Of a DNA stretch of 40,716 bases, positions 33,260 to 40,716 are shown one piece after another. The stretch is from Armatimonadota bacterium (GTDB lineage Bacteria; Armatimonadota; UBA5829), in NCBI GenBank assembly GCA_029907315.1, contig JARYME010000018.1:1-40716 (forward strand), read 5' to 3'. Position numbers and translations under genes: made by a program. Every line of letters starts with the position of its first letter. Position 1 is the stretch's first letter. The notes beneath the pieces were generated by a model. That model ran no database searches, was not told the DNA's origin, and was given only the letters and a program-made list of their open reading frames with translations.

Positions 33260-35536
33260 CTAATCAAGAACTGAGTACAGGCCCGCATCATCGAAACAAT
33301 TTATGTGCCAGCTCCAAGGATTGTTCTGTTTCATATCCAAAAACACCGTTATATACCCGTCGGCGCAAGTGACAACGGGTGTAGCCAACTCGCGCCATTG
33401 ACAGTACCACTTCTGAGACTGGCTGTCCAACGGCGACCAAACAACCGTGTCGACAAACGGGTTTGTCCCCCCGGACGGGTCAATGCCGATTCTGTTCACA
33501 GCGGAATTCTCTGGGTTATCTCCGTGAAATACACAGCTCCAAGCGCGCGCTTGGTATTTGCCCGCGGCTACTCGAATGCGCTGGTAGACCCCACCGCTTT
33601 TTGTTCCGCCGTCGGCCGCACTGCCTATGAACCTAGAACCGGAATGCGCGGAGATACCCGCGAACCATGTCCCAGACTGTATACCATCAACCGTGCCGTA
33701 AACAGTCCAATTTGCTAGGTTCCCGGATTCAAATCCCGGATTCAAGAGGTAGTTGGTGCCTGTCCTATAAGAAAGGTCCGCTTCCGAGCGGGGTCTCAGG
33801 AGACGAACTAGCTTACCGTTAACTGCGGTGACTGCGGATATCCCAGTTACCGTTACGTACCTGCCTGTGTCCGGCAGGGGCAATCCTGAACAATCAACCC
33901 TTACACCTTTGAAACCTGACCCGTCTTGAATCCCTGACCCGTCATCCAAATAAAAGAAAGCACCGCCGGGGTCAACGTGCGAGACCCTGCCCCAGCTGCG
34001 CACAAGCAGTCCAACGTTGTTCAGACCGACCGAGTACGTGTCAGGAGGAGTGTCAAGCACAGCGCTTTGCTTGCCAAAGGCTCCACCGCCGAGGTATCGA
34101 TTCGTCAGTCCTATCGGACTCAATAAACCGTTTGTGCCAGTACGCACGACACTTGCGCCGTTCAACATGCGCTCGCCGCTGATACTGACCAATGTGCCGG
34201 CGCACTGCACTTGGTCGCCTACCGAAACTGGGGCCGCGGTGAGTACTCCTATACCTGCCGTTCGGTCTTGACTCTCCAAATATATACGCTCCTGCGCTCC
34301 ATTTACTGGGAACTGTCCCGTCACGACACCACTTATAATCACATATGAACCGTTCTCTGCGTGTTTGGCTGAGCTTATCGGAGTCAACGGCGGCAAGACG
34401 AAGCTCAGAGTTGTTGTTTGGCCGCTGTTTACCACAACCCCGGACTGGGTTATCTGAGCATACCCATTGCACTTGGCTGTAACACTGTATACCCCGGGCG
34501 GAATACTTTCGATTGCGTACGCACCACCATCGCCGGATACCGTCGTGTAGGAACCTGGTTCGGCGGTCACTATTGCCCCCATAAGGGGCAAACCTGAGGA
34601 GTTTCTGACCGTGCCCGCTACTCTACCAGGTGTAACGTTCCACGTGGTTTTCATCCAGTTGGCAACCGAAGTGCCGAAAACCTCGAAGTCAGCCCAACCA
34701 GGGGAACCAATTTGGAATACAAATACAGCTACGACTTGGTCTGCGCATCCCGCGCGATATACTTGCATCTGACGGATATAGGCTTCTTCTGTCAGCTTGT
34801 TCTGGTCGCGCCACCCGCCTCTGCATTTTGGATAGTCATCACACGACGGACAGTGGCCGCAAACTCGATCGCTGCCGAATTCGCCGATATACCACTCTTT
34901 TGTTCTTAGGTATGCATTATTGGCCAGTGCTATATCCCTGTGTCGAAACGCCAACCAGGGTGCGCAGCAGTTGACATCTAAATCGAAGTACTCATGGGTT
35001 TCGACACCATCTGAAGCATTGACGGCGGCGGTCAGATCAGAATCACTCCAAACGTTAGCATCCACCCATCCGACCCCGAAAGATCCGAAAATGATTTTGC
35101 CTTTGTAACCCAGCTGCCGTAGCCTGTTGGCGTAGTTGACGAATTCAGCACAGGTCCTCTTGCTCGCTGCAGGATTATCCCAATTGAACTCGTTACGGTA
35201 TCCAACAGCGTCCGGCTTCTCCTGGAGGTTCGCAATTTTTGCCCAGACCATATCGGCGTATTGTACGCCAGTCCGGTTTGAGGGCAGACAGCCGTCGTCG
35301 TGGTATTGTTCATCTGCATCCCAGGGTCTGTAGAACACTTTTGCCCCGGTAGCCTTCGCTGCAGCAATGTTCCAGGCATAGTGAACTTTTATCCAAGGCG
35401 CGCCGCGCGCCCAATTTCCTATGTCGGTGCTCCATTCGATTATGTAGGGACAAATCGGTGGATTCGCTGCAAATGCGAGGCCGCAGGAGACAAAAATCGC
35501 GATCAGAACAGTTATCATGCAAAGAGCAGGTCGCAC
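33260..35536 (-). CDS. Exported clan GH-A-like glycoside hydrolase with carboxypeptidase-regulatory, OB-fold-like and jelly-roll domains
   Basis: This 758-residue protein starts at GTG 35536, with GAGG 8 bases upstream; GTG 35545 has no ribosome site. A signal peptide (1-23) precedes a TIM-barrel-like domain (about 25-295) with YRNEFNW (acid/base Glu116) and WYIGEFGS (nucleophile Glu219), the two glutamates of retaining clan A enzymes. A four-Cys cluster (226-238) follows the nucleophile directly and may bind metal or form disulfides. Next are a carboxypeptidase-regulatory beta domain (about 300-380), the OB-fold-like pair (385-585) and a NPGFESG jelly-roll (590-758). Here the OB pair comes before the jelly-roll, unlike in its relatives. 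The substrate is unknown. Confidence 0.87.
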   Translation of the reverse strand: MRPALCMITVLIAIFVSCGLAFAANPPICPYIIEWSTDIGNWARGAPWIKVHYAWNIAAAKATGAKVFYRPWDADEQYHDDGCLPSNRTGVQYADMVWAKIANLQEKPDAVGYRNEFNWDNPAASKRTCAEFVNYANRLRQLGYKGKIIFGSFGVGWVDANVWSDSDLTAAVNASDGVETHEYFDLDVNCCAPWLAFRHRDIALANNAYLRTKEWYIGEFGSDRVCGHCPSCDDYPKCRGGWRDQNKLTEEAYIRQMQVYRAGCADQVVAVFVFQIGSPGWADFEVFGTSVANWMKTTWNVTPGRVAGTVRNSSGLPLMGAIVTAEPGSYTTVSGDGGAYAIESIPPGVYSVTAKCNGYAQITQSGVVVNSGQTTTLSFVLPPLTPISSAKHAENGSYVIISGVVTGQFPVNGAQERIYLESQDRTAGIGVLTAAPVSVGDQVQCAGTLVSISGERMLNGASVVRTGTNGLLSPIGLTNRYLGGGAFGKQSAVLDTPPDTYSVGLNNVGLLVRSWGRVSHVDPGGAFFYLDDGSGIQDGSGFKGVRVDCSGLPLPDTGRYVTVTGISAVTAVNGKLVRLLRPRSEADLSYRTGTNYLLNPGFESGNLANWTVYGTVDGIQSGTWFAGISAHSGSRFIGSAADGGTKSGGVYQRIRVAAGKYQARAWSCVFHGDNPENSAVNRIGIDPSGGTNPFVDTVVWSPLDSQSQKWYCQWRELATPVVTCADGYITVFLDMKQNNPWSWHINCFDDAGLYSVLD

Positions 35537-35646
35537 TTTCCCCACCTCTTGGCCAAATTCTAATTCAGATGAAGCGAACTTTTCCCTCCAGTTTGAACTT
35601 CACGTTTTAATCTGGCTAAACCTGCTGGATGAACGTTCTACACCGG

Positions 35647-35676
35647 ATTATAGGGTGACGAAAGATTGTTCGACAA
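35647..35676 (-). promoter_or_regulatory. Promoter of the minus-strand glycosidase
   Basis: On the minus strand TTGTCG (35676-35671) and a perfect TATAAT (35652-35647) are 18 bases apart. Confidence 0.6.
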
Positions 35677-35759
35677 CAACAGCGGGTGGGGGAACAAGCA
35701 TGAAGCTACTCGCCGACGATGACGCAGTGGTTAATCCGTGCCGTGCAGATATGTAGCGA

Positions 35760-35788
35760 TTGAGCTTGGTGCCAGCGAGTGTTATACT
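35760..35788 (+). promoter_or_regulatory. Promoter of the plus-strand glycosidase
   Basis: TTGAGC (35760-35765) and TATACT (35783-35788) are 17 bases apart. The 35537-35839 gap holds this and the opposing promoter and no gene that I can support. Confidence 0.6.
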
Positions 35789-35839
35789 GCAATTTAGAGC
35801 AGTTTTAGAAAAAAGAGTTTTGAGGAGGGGAACGGTATT

Positions 35840-38278
35840 ATGTTGCGATTCGGCGCATTTTTTGCGTGTGCTTTGCTGGCTGTGGCTGTCCTGCCTCCCT
35901 GTGCGTGTCGAGCAGCTAACAACAGGCCTCTAATTTTCGGAATGAACCCCGTGCCGATGGAATGGTGGGGCTATGATGCAGCTGTTTGGAACCCGTTGGA
36001 ATTCGCAAAGATGGCGGAGGCGGGGTGCACATCAGCTAGAATAGGTGTCAACTGGGATCAGATCGAACCTGTCAAGGGACAGCGCGACTGGTCTTCCGTC
36101 GATGCGTGGGTGAATTACTGCTTGGACAACAACATAGAACCGGTCATACTTATCAACAGTACGCCTTCCTGGGCTTTGCCGGACAACATAGACCCGAACG
36201 TGCCATCACCAAACGCCAGGTATCCAGCCGGAGAAGATCACATCGAGGACTTCAACAACTGGTGCTTTGATCTAGCTCGCAGATTTCGGGGTCGAGCCAG
36301 GTACTACGAGTTTTGGAACGAAGCAAACGGATACGGTTGGTATACGCCGTGGGATCCAGATCCGACGAAGCGATTCGGTCGTGCCGACCTTTATACTCCC
36401 TGGTTGATTCGGTGTTACAAAGCGGTTAAGTTGGCTGATCCCACTGCTATGGTTTCCACAACTGGCATCGACGATGGGGGCGACGGCCACGCTGCTGATT
36501 TCCTGCGACTAATGTATCAATACGGTGCGAAAGGATATTTCGACGCCGTCGCTGACCATCCTTATCCGGCAAACGGCGGACCGTTCCAATCGTGGAAGCT
36601 CGACAACATACGATCCGTCTTGGATGCGAATGGCGACGCGCACGTCAAGGTGTGGATCACAGAGTTTGGCTACTCAATGGACCCGGCGAAGTACGCAACC
36701 TATCAGCAGTATATGACTGATTACTTTAACACTCTTACCCAGGACAAGTACGATTACGTACGCATTGCGACTTGGCACACAGCCGCGGATTTTCCGTGGG
36801 AAGAAGGCTATGGGCTGATGAAGAAAGACCTTAGTCCCAAACCGCCTTACACAACCTTCAAGAACTACCCCAAGCCGTCCAGACCCGTAGTCTCCAACGT
36901 AACCGTCACGGCTCTTTCGGCAACCAGCGTGCGCATAAACTACACCACGAACGTGCCTGCAAAAGGGCTGGTCATGTACGGACCCGACAAAACCTACGGG
37001 TTCGTCACCGCACGAGAGTCTACGGCTTCCACCTCTCATCAACACGTGCTAATCGGTCTTACGCCTGCGACTTCCTACCACTACCGCATTCGCACTGGCA
37101 AGGAAGGTGTAGAAGACGGGGACGCGTTCTCAGCTGACAGAACCTTCACAACCCCTGTTGGACAAGCTGTCCACATAACTTCCGGTCCAACTGTGAGCGA
37201 GGTTAGTCAGACGTGGGCCGTCATCACCTGGTGTACAGACGTGCCCTCTGATTCCGTGGTGGAATATGGCGAAACGTTCAACTACGGCTCAACGGTCTCC
37301 TCGCAAGAACTGACCACGAACCACACGATACGACTTACAGATTTGCAGCCTGGACGCAATTACCAATTTCGCGTCATATCTGTTGCGCCTGGATTTGCAG
37401 CTGCGGCAGTCGAAGGCAGACCGTTCACCACTGCGGCACCGCGCGCAAGCCTGCTTGAAAACGGCAGCTTCGAGTCAGGACTGCAGGGTTGGAACTTCTG
37501 GGAAATATACCCTTGGGGCAACGACAGCAACGGTGACGGAGTTGTGGATTATCCCAGTCACATTTCAGCTAGAACCGACGGAGGGGGTGCTTATGTCCCT
37601 TCACCCCGCTCCAAAGATGGTAATTACGCATTGGGTCATGACGTAGGGTGGGCGAGCGCGATCGGTGGAGTGTATCAGACCATTATAGTACCAAACGGAA
37701 CGTATCTGGTGGGCGGGTGGGTGCATGCGGGCTGCGACGGTGGAGACGAAAAAATTGAACTCCGAGCAATTGATGGAGCTTTCTCTGGCGGACTACCTGG
37801 AGGGAAAATTATTGCTGGTTTTTCGAGCACCACAGATTGGACGTGGTGTGCCGACACAGTAGAGGTTACGTCTGGCAAACTGACTGTCTTGACACGTGTG
37901 AGTCAGTGGTGGGCGGTAGATATGGTTGCAGGCCACTTTGACGGTATACTGGTAGCTCCTTGTACCAAGTCCTCATTAGATGCGCTGAAATTGTGTTCTG
38001 ACGGCGACGCTGTCGCTACAGACAGTGAGAATGTAGTGAGCTGCATTATCGATGCGAACACATTCTACATTCAAGAACCAACCCGCACCGCAGGTATTCG
38101 CGTGCACACATCGTCGCAGCATGCACTGAATGAAGGTGACAGAGTTCTAGTAGTGGGAATCCGACAGACCATATCTGGGGAACCAACGATAGAAAACGCC
38201 TCGGTCGTGCGGATCTCTAGCGGACCACCACCTGCACCACTGGGAATGACGAACAAGTCCATAAGCGCAGGTGAGTGA
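35840..38278 (+). CDS. Exported clan GH-A-like glycoside hydrolase with FN3-like, jelly-roll and truncated OB-fold-like domains
   Basis: This 812-residue protein starts at ATG 35840, with GAGGAGGGG upstream. After a signal peptide (1-25), a TIM-barrel domain (about 30-345) shows YEFWNEANG (acid/base Glu161) and VWITEFGY (nucleophile Glu275), as in GH39- and GH5-type retaining enzymes. Two FN3-like domains follow (about 350-437 and 440-530), then an ENGSFESG jelly-roll (535-705) and the first OB-fold-like domain (710-795). The second OB domain stops after 16 residues, at PLGMTNKSISAGE, where the relatives continue for 100 residues or more. None of the three downstream frames restores it. The enzyme part is intact. 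Confidence 0.88.
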   Translation: MLRFGAFFACALLAVAVLPPCACRAANNRPLIFGMNPVPMEWWGYDAAVWNPLEFAKMAEAGCTSARIGVNWDQIEPVKGQRDWSSVDAWVNYCLDNNIEPVILINSTPSWALPDNIDPNVPSPNARYPAGEDHIEDFNNWCFDLARRFRGRARYYEFWNEANGYGWYTPWDPDPTKRFGRADLYTPWLIRCYKAVKLADPTAMVSTTGIDDGGDGHAADFLRLMYQYGAKGYFDAVADHPYPANGGPFQSWKLDNIRSVLDANGDAHVKVWITEFGYSMDPAKYATYQQYMTDYFNTLTQDKYDYVRIATWHTAADFPWEEGYGLMKKDLSPKPPYTTFKNYPKPSRPVVSNVTVTALSATSVRINYTTNVPAKGLVMYGPDKTYGFVTARESTASTSHQHVLIGLTPATSYHYRIRTGKEGVEDGDAFSADRTFTTPVGQAVHITSGPTVSEVSQTWAVITWCTDVPSDSVVEYGETFNYGSTVSSQELTTNHTIRLTDLQPGRNYQFRVISVAPGFAAAAVEGRPFTTAAPRASLLENGSFESGLQGWNFWEIYPWGNDSNGDGVVDYPSHISARTDGGGAYVPSPRSKDGNYALGHDVGWASAIGGVYQTIIVPNGTYLVGGWVHAGCDGGDEKIELRAIDGAFSGGLPGGKIIAGFSSTTDWTWCADTVEVTSGKLTVLTRVSQWWAVDMVAGHFDGILVAPCTKSSLDALKLCSDGDAVATDSENVVSCIIDANTFYIQEPTRTAGIRVHTSSQHALNEGDRVLVVGIRQTISGEPTIENASVVRISSGPPPAPLGMTNKSISAGE

Positions 38279-38498
38279 ATACATCGACCACCAGAGCTTT
38301 TCGCTCACCTTGTACTATTTGTTCTTCGGATTTGCATACGTGAATCGACTTGGCGAGAATCGCTTTTATCACCCACCAACTGGCAGTGGTCTCGAACTGA
38401 CAAAGGGAAACCCCCACACCGTCTGAAAATACTGGGCAGCAAAAGGCGTAAGTAAAGTAATTTCAAATCGAGGGACCAACTATTGTGATCTATACCCA
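38279..38498. other. Non-coding stretch after the truncated glycosidase
   Basis: No supported gene, terminator or repeat. None of the three forward frames resembles the missing OB-fold-like sequence, so this DNA probably arrived by deletion or rearrangement. The promoter of the next gene begins at its right end. Confidence 0.6.
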
Positions 38499-38527
38499 TT
38501 GACCTTTGCTGTCAAATTGCCCATAAT
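38499..38527 (+). promoter_or_regulatory. Promoter of the third prepilin-like gene
   Basis: TTGACC (38499-38504) and CATAAT (38522-38527) are 17 bases apart, about 50 bases before GTG 38580. Confidence 0.6.
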
Positions 38528-38579
38528 ACGAATGAAGGGGAATGGATTGGGTAATCCAGATAGAAGCGGGGTGATAAAT

Positions 38580-39290
38580 GTGAACAGAATGCGCAGGGGT
38601 TTTACCCTCATCGAGCTTTTGGTTGTGATTGCAATCATAGCAATACTTGCCGCTCTCCTGTTCCCTGTGTATTCTTCGACCAAGGCAAAAGCTCTTCAGA
38701 GCTCGTGTTCGTCGAACATAAAGCAGATTGTAATGGCGCTAATTCGCTACGCAGACGACTGGAACGGCACGCTCCCTGGCCTTAACGCATTTGGTGACTT
38801 AGTCGATGCCAGCAATACCAAACCAAACAGAGGGCCTCTCTGGCAATACGTGAAGTCCCAAGAAGTATTCCAGTGCCCGGCACAGATATGGAAGCGAAAT
38901 CCCACCAATTCTCTCGCGCCGCATAAGTTTAATTATACCTACACAATGAACGGTTACATGACGATTGCCGAAAGAGACCGCGGGCTAGCAGACTATGTTG
39001 GAGAAAAGGTGAGTAAGTCCAGAAACCCGTCTCAAACTATCCTTTTGGTCGACGAGAACTGCGACGAGACAAAGAATGAAGGACAGTACGTAGTAAACGA
39101 TGCGCTGTTCATATGGGAAGACCGCACAGGCGATCGGCATCCCGGCTCAGAACACGTAACCACGATCAACGGCGCACGCTATCTTTGCAGCGGCAGTGCG
39201 CCGGTGGGATATCTTGACGGTCATAACAGCGTCGTCCCTGGACTCATAAAGTGGCAAAGCCCTGAGGGGAAAGCCCTTTTTTACAAATAA
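38580..39290 (+). CDS. Prepilin-type N-terminal cleavage/methylation protein
   Basis: This 236-residue protein has the prepilin signal GFTLIELL at residues 6-13, then [17 protein letters not shown]. It has Cys residues at the usual places and a late VGYLDGHNS segment comparable to the DG motif of its relatives. GTG 38580 is chosen because GGGGTGAT lies just upstream and it places the basic residues directly before the signal. The ATG at 38499 would lie inside the promoter. It is a paralogue of the proteins at 12348 and 22639 with a shorter globular domain. Confidence 0.9.
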   Translation: MNRMRRGFTLIELLVVIAIIAILAALLFPVYSSTKAKALQSSCSSNIKQIVMALIRYADDWNGTLPGLNAFGDLVDASNTKPNRGPLWQYVKSQEVFQCPAQIWKRNPTNSLAPHKFNYTYTMNGYMTIAERDRGLADYVGEKVSKSRNPSQTILLVDENCDETKNEGQYVVNDALFIWEDRTGDRHPGSEHVTTINGARYLCSGSAPVGYLDGHNSVVPGLIKWQSPEGKALFYK

Positions 39291-39339
39291 ATGCACAACC
39301 TCGACCTGCGAACTATGACTCGTCGGTCGTGCAAAAAAA

Positions 39340-39416
39340 TGGTAGCGGAGGTCGGGCTCGAACCGACGACGCCCCGGGTATGAGCCGGGTCCTCTAACCA
39401 GCTGAGGTACTCCGCC
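39340..39416 (-). tRNA. tRNA-Met(CAT), elongator type
   Basis: This 77-nt cloverleaf has acceptor GGCGGAG/CTCCGCT with a G1-U72 pair, D stem CCTC/GAGG, anticodon stem CCCGG/CCGGG with loop CTCATAC (anticodon CAT), T stem GTCGG/CCGAC with loop TTCGAGC, and encoded CCA. The paired end and the anticodon stem exclude an initiator. A lysidine-modified Ile tRNA also has CAT, but the G1-U72 end is more like bacterial elongator Met tRNAs. Seven T residues follow directly. Confidence 0.95.
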
Positions 39417-39429
39417 ACCTTCACTTATT

Positions 39430-39459
39430 ATAATACCAGAATAAGCGCCAGAACGTCAA
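39430..39459 (-). promoter_or_regulatory. tRNA-Met promoter
   Basis: On the minus strand TTGACG (39459-39454) and TATTAT (39435-39430) are 18 bases apart, with a start about 7 bases before the tRNA. Confidence 0.6.
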
Positions 39460-39472
39460 TCGAATCCACAGA

Positions 39473-40030
39473 CTACCTGCGTCTTTGTTTCTCCTCACCG
39501 TTGGCATCCTTGTCGTCGTGGTGAAAAACGGGCAGGTAATCACGCCACACTTCGTTCTGAGCACTTGCAACGAACTTCGTAAGGCTTATGAAAGGCACGT
39601 ACGTGGGTTTTCGCGGCTTTTGGCGAAGACGGAACCCTGCCTCCTCCAAAGTCTTGTCCCCTTTTAGATTGTTGCATTTCTTGCAGCAGCAAACGAGGTT
39701 GTCCCATGTGGTTGGGCCGCCTAGCCGTTTCGGCACGACGTGGTCGACGGTCAAATCCGGCCCGACATAACCGCAGTACTGGCACGTGTAATTGTCTCTA
39801 GCAAGTATGCTACGCCTCGACAGACGCAACTGAGGTCTCGGCCGCTTGACGTGGTTTCTCAACCTGATCACCGATGGCGAACGGAAGGACTTAGATACTG
39901 TATGTACGACTACCGAATCCTCGTGCAAGACATCTACCTTACCGAGGATGACCAGGTTAATCGCCCGTCTGAGTGTGCATATGTTCAGCGGTTCGTAATC
40001 GCTATTCAAAACAAGAACTTCGTGCGCCAC
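39473..40030 (-). CDS. HNH endonuclease
   Basis: The 185-residue form starting at GTG 40030 (AAGGGG 10 bases upstream) has an N-terminal strand-rich region, VLVLNSDYEPLNICTLRRA. The HNH domain follows: CQYCG, TVDHVVPKRLGG, WDNLVCCCKKCNNLKGDKT, with a four-Cys zinc site and the catalytic Asp-His. The tail is basic. Stand-alone proteins of this shape are widespread in bacteria and cut or nick DNA; a specific role is not known. An upstream extension of the frame (to 40129) overlaps the preceding terminator and the 44-aa gene and is probably not translated. It lies 56 bases after that small gene, behind its terminator, so it needs read-through or its own start. Confidence 0.9.
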   Translation of the reverse strand: MAHEVLVLNSDYEPLNICTLRRAINLVILGKVDVLHEDSVVVHTVSKSFRSPSVIRLRNHVKRPRPQLRLSRRSILARDNYTCQYCGYVGPDLTVDHVVPKRLGGPTTWDNLVCCCKKCNNLKGDKTLEEAGFRLRQKPRKPTYVPFISLTKFVASAQNEVWRDYLPVFHHDDKDANGEEKQRRR

Positions 40031-40051
40031 TTGGCTGCAACCCCTTCTAAC

Positions 40052-40088
40052 AAAAAAACCCACTACGACGCGTGCGTCGCAGTGGGTT
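40052..40088 (-). terminator. Terminator of the 44-aa gene, directly upstream of the HNH gene
   Basis: The stem AACCCACT/AGTGGGTT (40088-40081 with 40064-40057) is extended by CGACG/CGTCG, and a run of seven T residues ends near 40052. It overlaps the stop codon of the small gene and lies 21 bases before the HNH start, so it could also act as an attenuator. Confidence 0.9.
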
Positions 40089-40221
40089 ACGTTGCAAACT
40101 GCACATGGAACAGGTGTTGTCGGACACACGCGCCGTCTTCAAGCATGCGCAGACTGCGTGCGATGGCACCTGCCCAATAACCGAGATTCTCGTCCTGATG
40201 GGTGATGAATGAATTCAGCAT
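40087..40221 (-). CDS. Small 44-residue protein, unknown
   Basis: ATG 40221 to TAA 40087 encodes 44 residues: polar N-terminus (MLNSFITHQDENLGYWAG), a central amphipathic helix with basic and aromatic residues, and an end with two Cys and several His. I do not recognise a family. The case for a real gene is its setting. TTGACA-17-TACAAT lies 41 bases upstream, and a perfect terminator begins within its stop codon. A weak AGG precedes the ATG by about 9 bases. It sits between an IS256 end and the HNH gene. The same transcript could instead be a structured RNA. Confidence 0.55.
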   Translation of the reverse strand: MLNSFITHQDENLGYWAGAIARSLRMLEDGACVRQHLFHVQFAT

Positions 40222-40261
40222 GTTCGGTGCCTATGCAAAATGCTCAAAAAACTCTAATGTC

Positions 40262-40290
40262 ATTGTAGCAGCCCAATTAGATACTGTCAA
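40262..40290 (-). promoter_or_regulatory. Near-perfect sigma-70 promoter of the 44-aa gene
   Basis: On the minus strand TTGACA (40290-40285) and TACAAT (40267-40262) are exactly 17 bases apart, the strongest promoter match in the window. It lies just outside the IS256-family end. Confidence 0.8.
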
Positions 40291-40312
40291 TACAGACTAA
40301 TCCTGGGTAGTG

Positions 40313-40716
40313 TCAAGCCTTGTGTGTAAATTGCTTTGGCCGGTAGGCCTCATCCCACTGTTTGTTCTGATGTGTAAGCACTGAATAGAGCATGCGATCC
40401 ACGCTCCGGCGATTGGTGAAGCACGATATTGTCCGGATTCGCCTGCGCACCTCTCTGAAGACTCTTTCTATCGGGTTGGTTGTGCGCATCGTCCTCTGGA
40501 ATCGCTCGGGCACGAAGAAGAACTCCAGCAGCTCTTCTATGTCGGCTTCAAGGCAAGCAACTGCCTTTGGCTCCACGCCGATCCACTTGTCCCGCCAGGT
40601 CCGGAACCTCTTGACCGCTTCTGTACGGTTAGGAGCCAGATAGATCAGCCTGGCACCATTCAGACACGCCTCTTGGTTACACTTCTTGACCTTGTTGGCT
40701 ATGTTCCGCAGCTTAT
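40313..40716 (-). mobile_element. IS256-family (Mutator-type) transposase, C-terminal part
   Basis: The frame is open from the right edge to TGA 40313, 133 codons. Diagnostic segments are KLRNIANKVKKCNQEACL, TEAVKRFRTWRDKW, MRTTNPIERVFREVRRRIR and a final YRPKQFTHK. These belong to the helical end of an IS256 DDE transposase and include its final Glu region. The N-terminal part lies outside the window. The stop overlaps the outermost part of the element, with a terminal repeat probably reading GGGTAGTGTCAAGCC (40304-40318). Copies of this family create 8-9 bp target duplications, which cannot be checked here. Confidence 0.92.

Noticed and set aside
39290-39338. GCAC-type stem with a run of A residues after the third prepilin-like gene
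   Set aside because: The stem has a mismatch and a long loop, and the homopolymer is A on the plus strand, so it is not a terminator there. The seven T residues on the minus strand simply follow the tRNA.
40052-40255. 6S RNA or other known structured RNA upstream of the HNH gene
   Set aside because: The rod-like pairing is partial, some helices conflict, and the transcript has an intact 44-codon frame with promoter and terminator. Kept only as an alternative within a finding.
1-40716. CRISPR array, prophage, rRNA or complete mobile element
   Set aside because: No regularly spaced repeats, phage structural genes or rRNA sequence were seen. Only the end of one IS256-family transposase is present.

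Overview
The window is a bacterial chromosome segment with moderate GC content. It has 22 complete or near-complete protein genes, two genes cut by the window edges, one tRNA and one small gene of 44 codons. Prepilin-type proteins with an H-X9-DG-like tail, PEP-CTERM surface proteins, a heparinase II/III-like lyase, a DUF4091 glycosidase and large secreted carbohydrate-binding proteins occur together. This suggests a Gram-negative-type, polysaccharide-degrading lineage such as Armatimonadota or a neighbour. The phylum is inferred from gene content only. Promoters are close to the sigma-70 consensus (TTGACN, 17-18 bp, TAtaaT-like) and many starts are GTG or TTG.

Left third (1-15.2 kb): a LacI-type regulator precedes a heparinase-like gene that runs off the left edge. 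Next come a sugar-phosphate transferase carrying an embedded PEP-CTERM-like segment, a Gfo/Idh/MocA dehydrogenase, a parvulin-like lipoprotein, a two-gene unit (MA-type peptidase and RsbU-like phosphatase), a GH63-like glycosidase, transketolase, a prepilin-like protein, and an HtpX protease with a zinc alcohol dehydrogenase. Middle (15.3-20.1 kb): one minus-strand unit holds a small membrane protein, TldD, TldE/PmbA and a DUF4091 glycosidase.

Right half (20.3-39.3 kb): a block of exported proteins. Six large proteins (DUF362, two all-beta binding proteins on the plus strand, one on the minus strand, and two clan-A-like glycosidases) share an uncharacterised pair of OB-fold-like domains. Five of them also share a jelly-roll module starting around an 'NGDFE' motif. 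Two short PEP-CTERM proteins each sit directly upstream of a large protein with a strong hairpin between, on opposite strands, so the two loci mirror each other. Two further prepilin-like proteins flank the block. The sixth copy of the OB module is truncated in its second half. The block looks like a surface glycan-binding and glycan-degrading apparatus; the sugar transferase could belong to the same exosortase-linked surface pathway, but no exosortase gene is present here.

Right edge (39.3-40.7 kb): an elongator tRNA-Met, an HNH endonuclease, a 44-aa orphan gene with a near-perfect promoter and terminator, and the 3' end of an IS256-family transposase.
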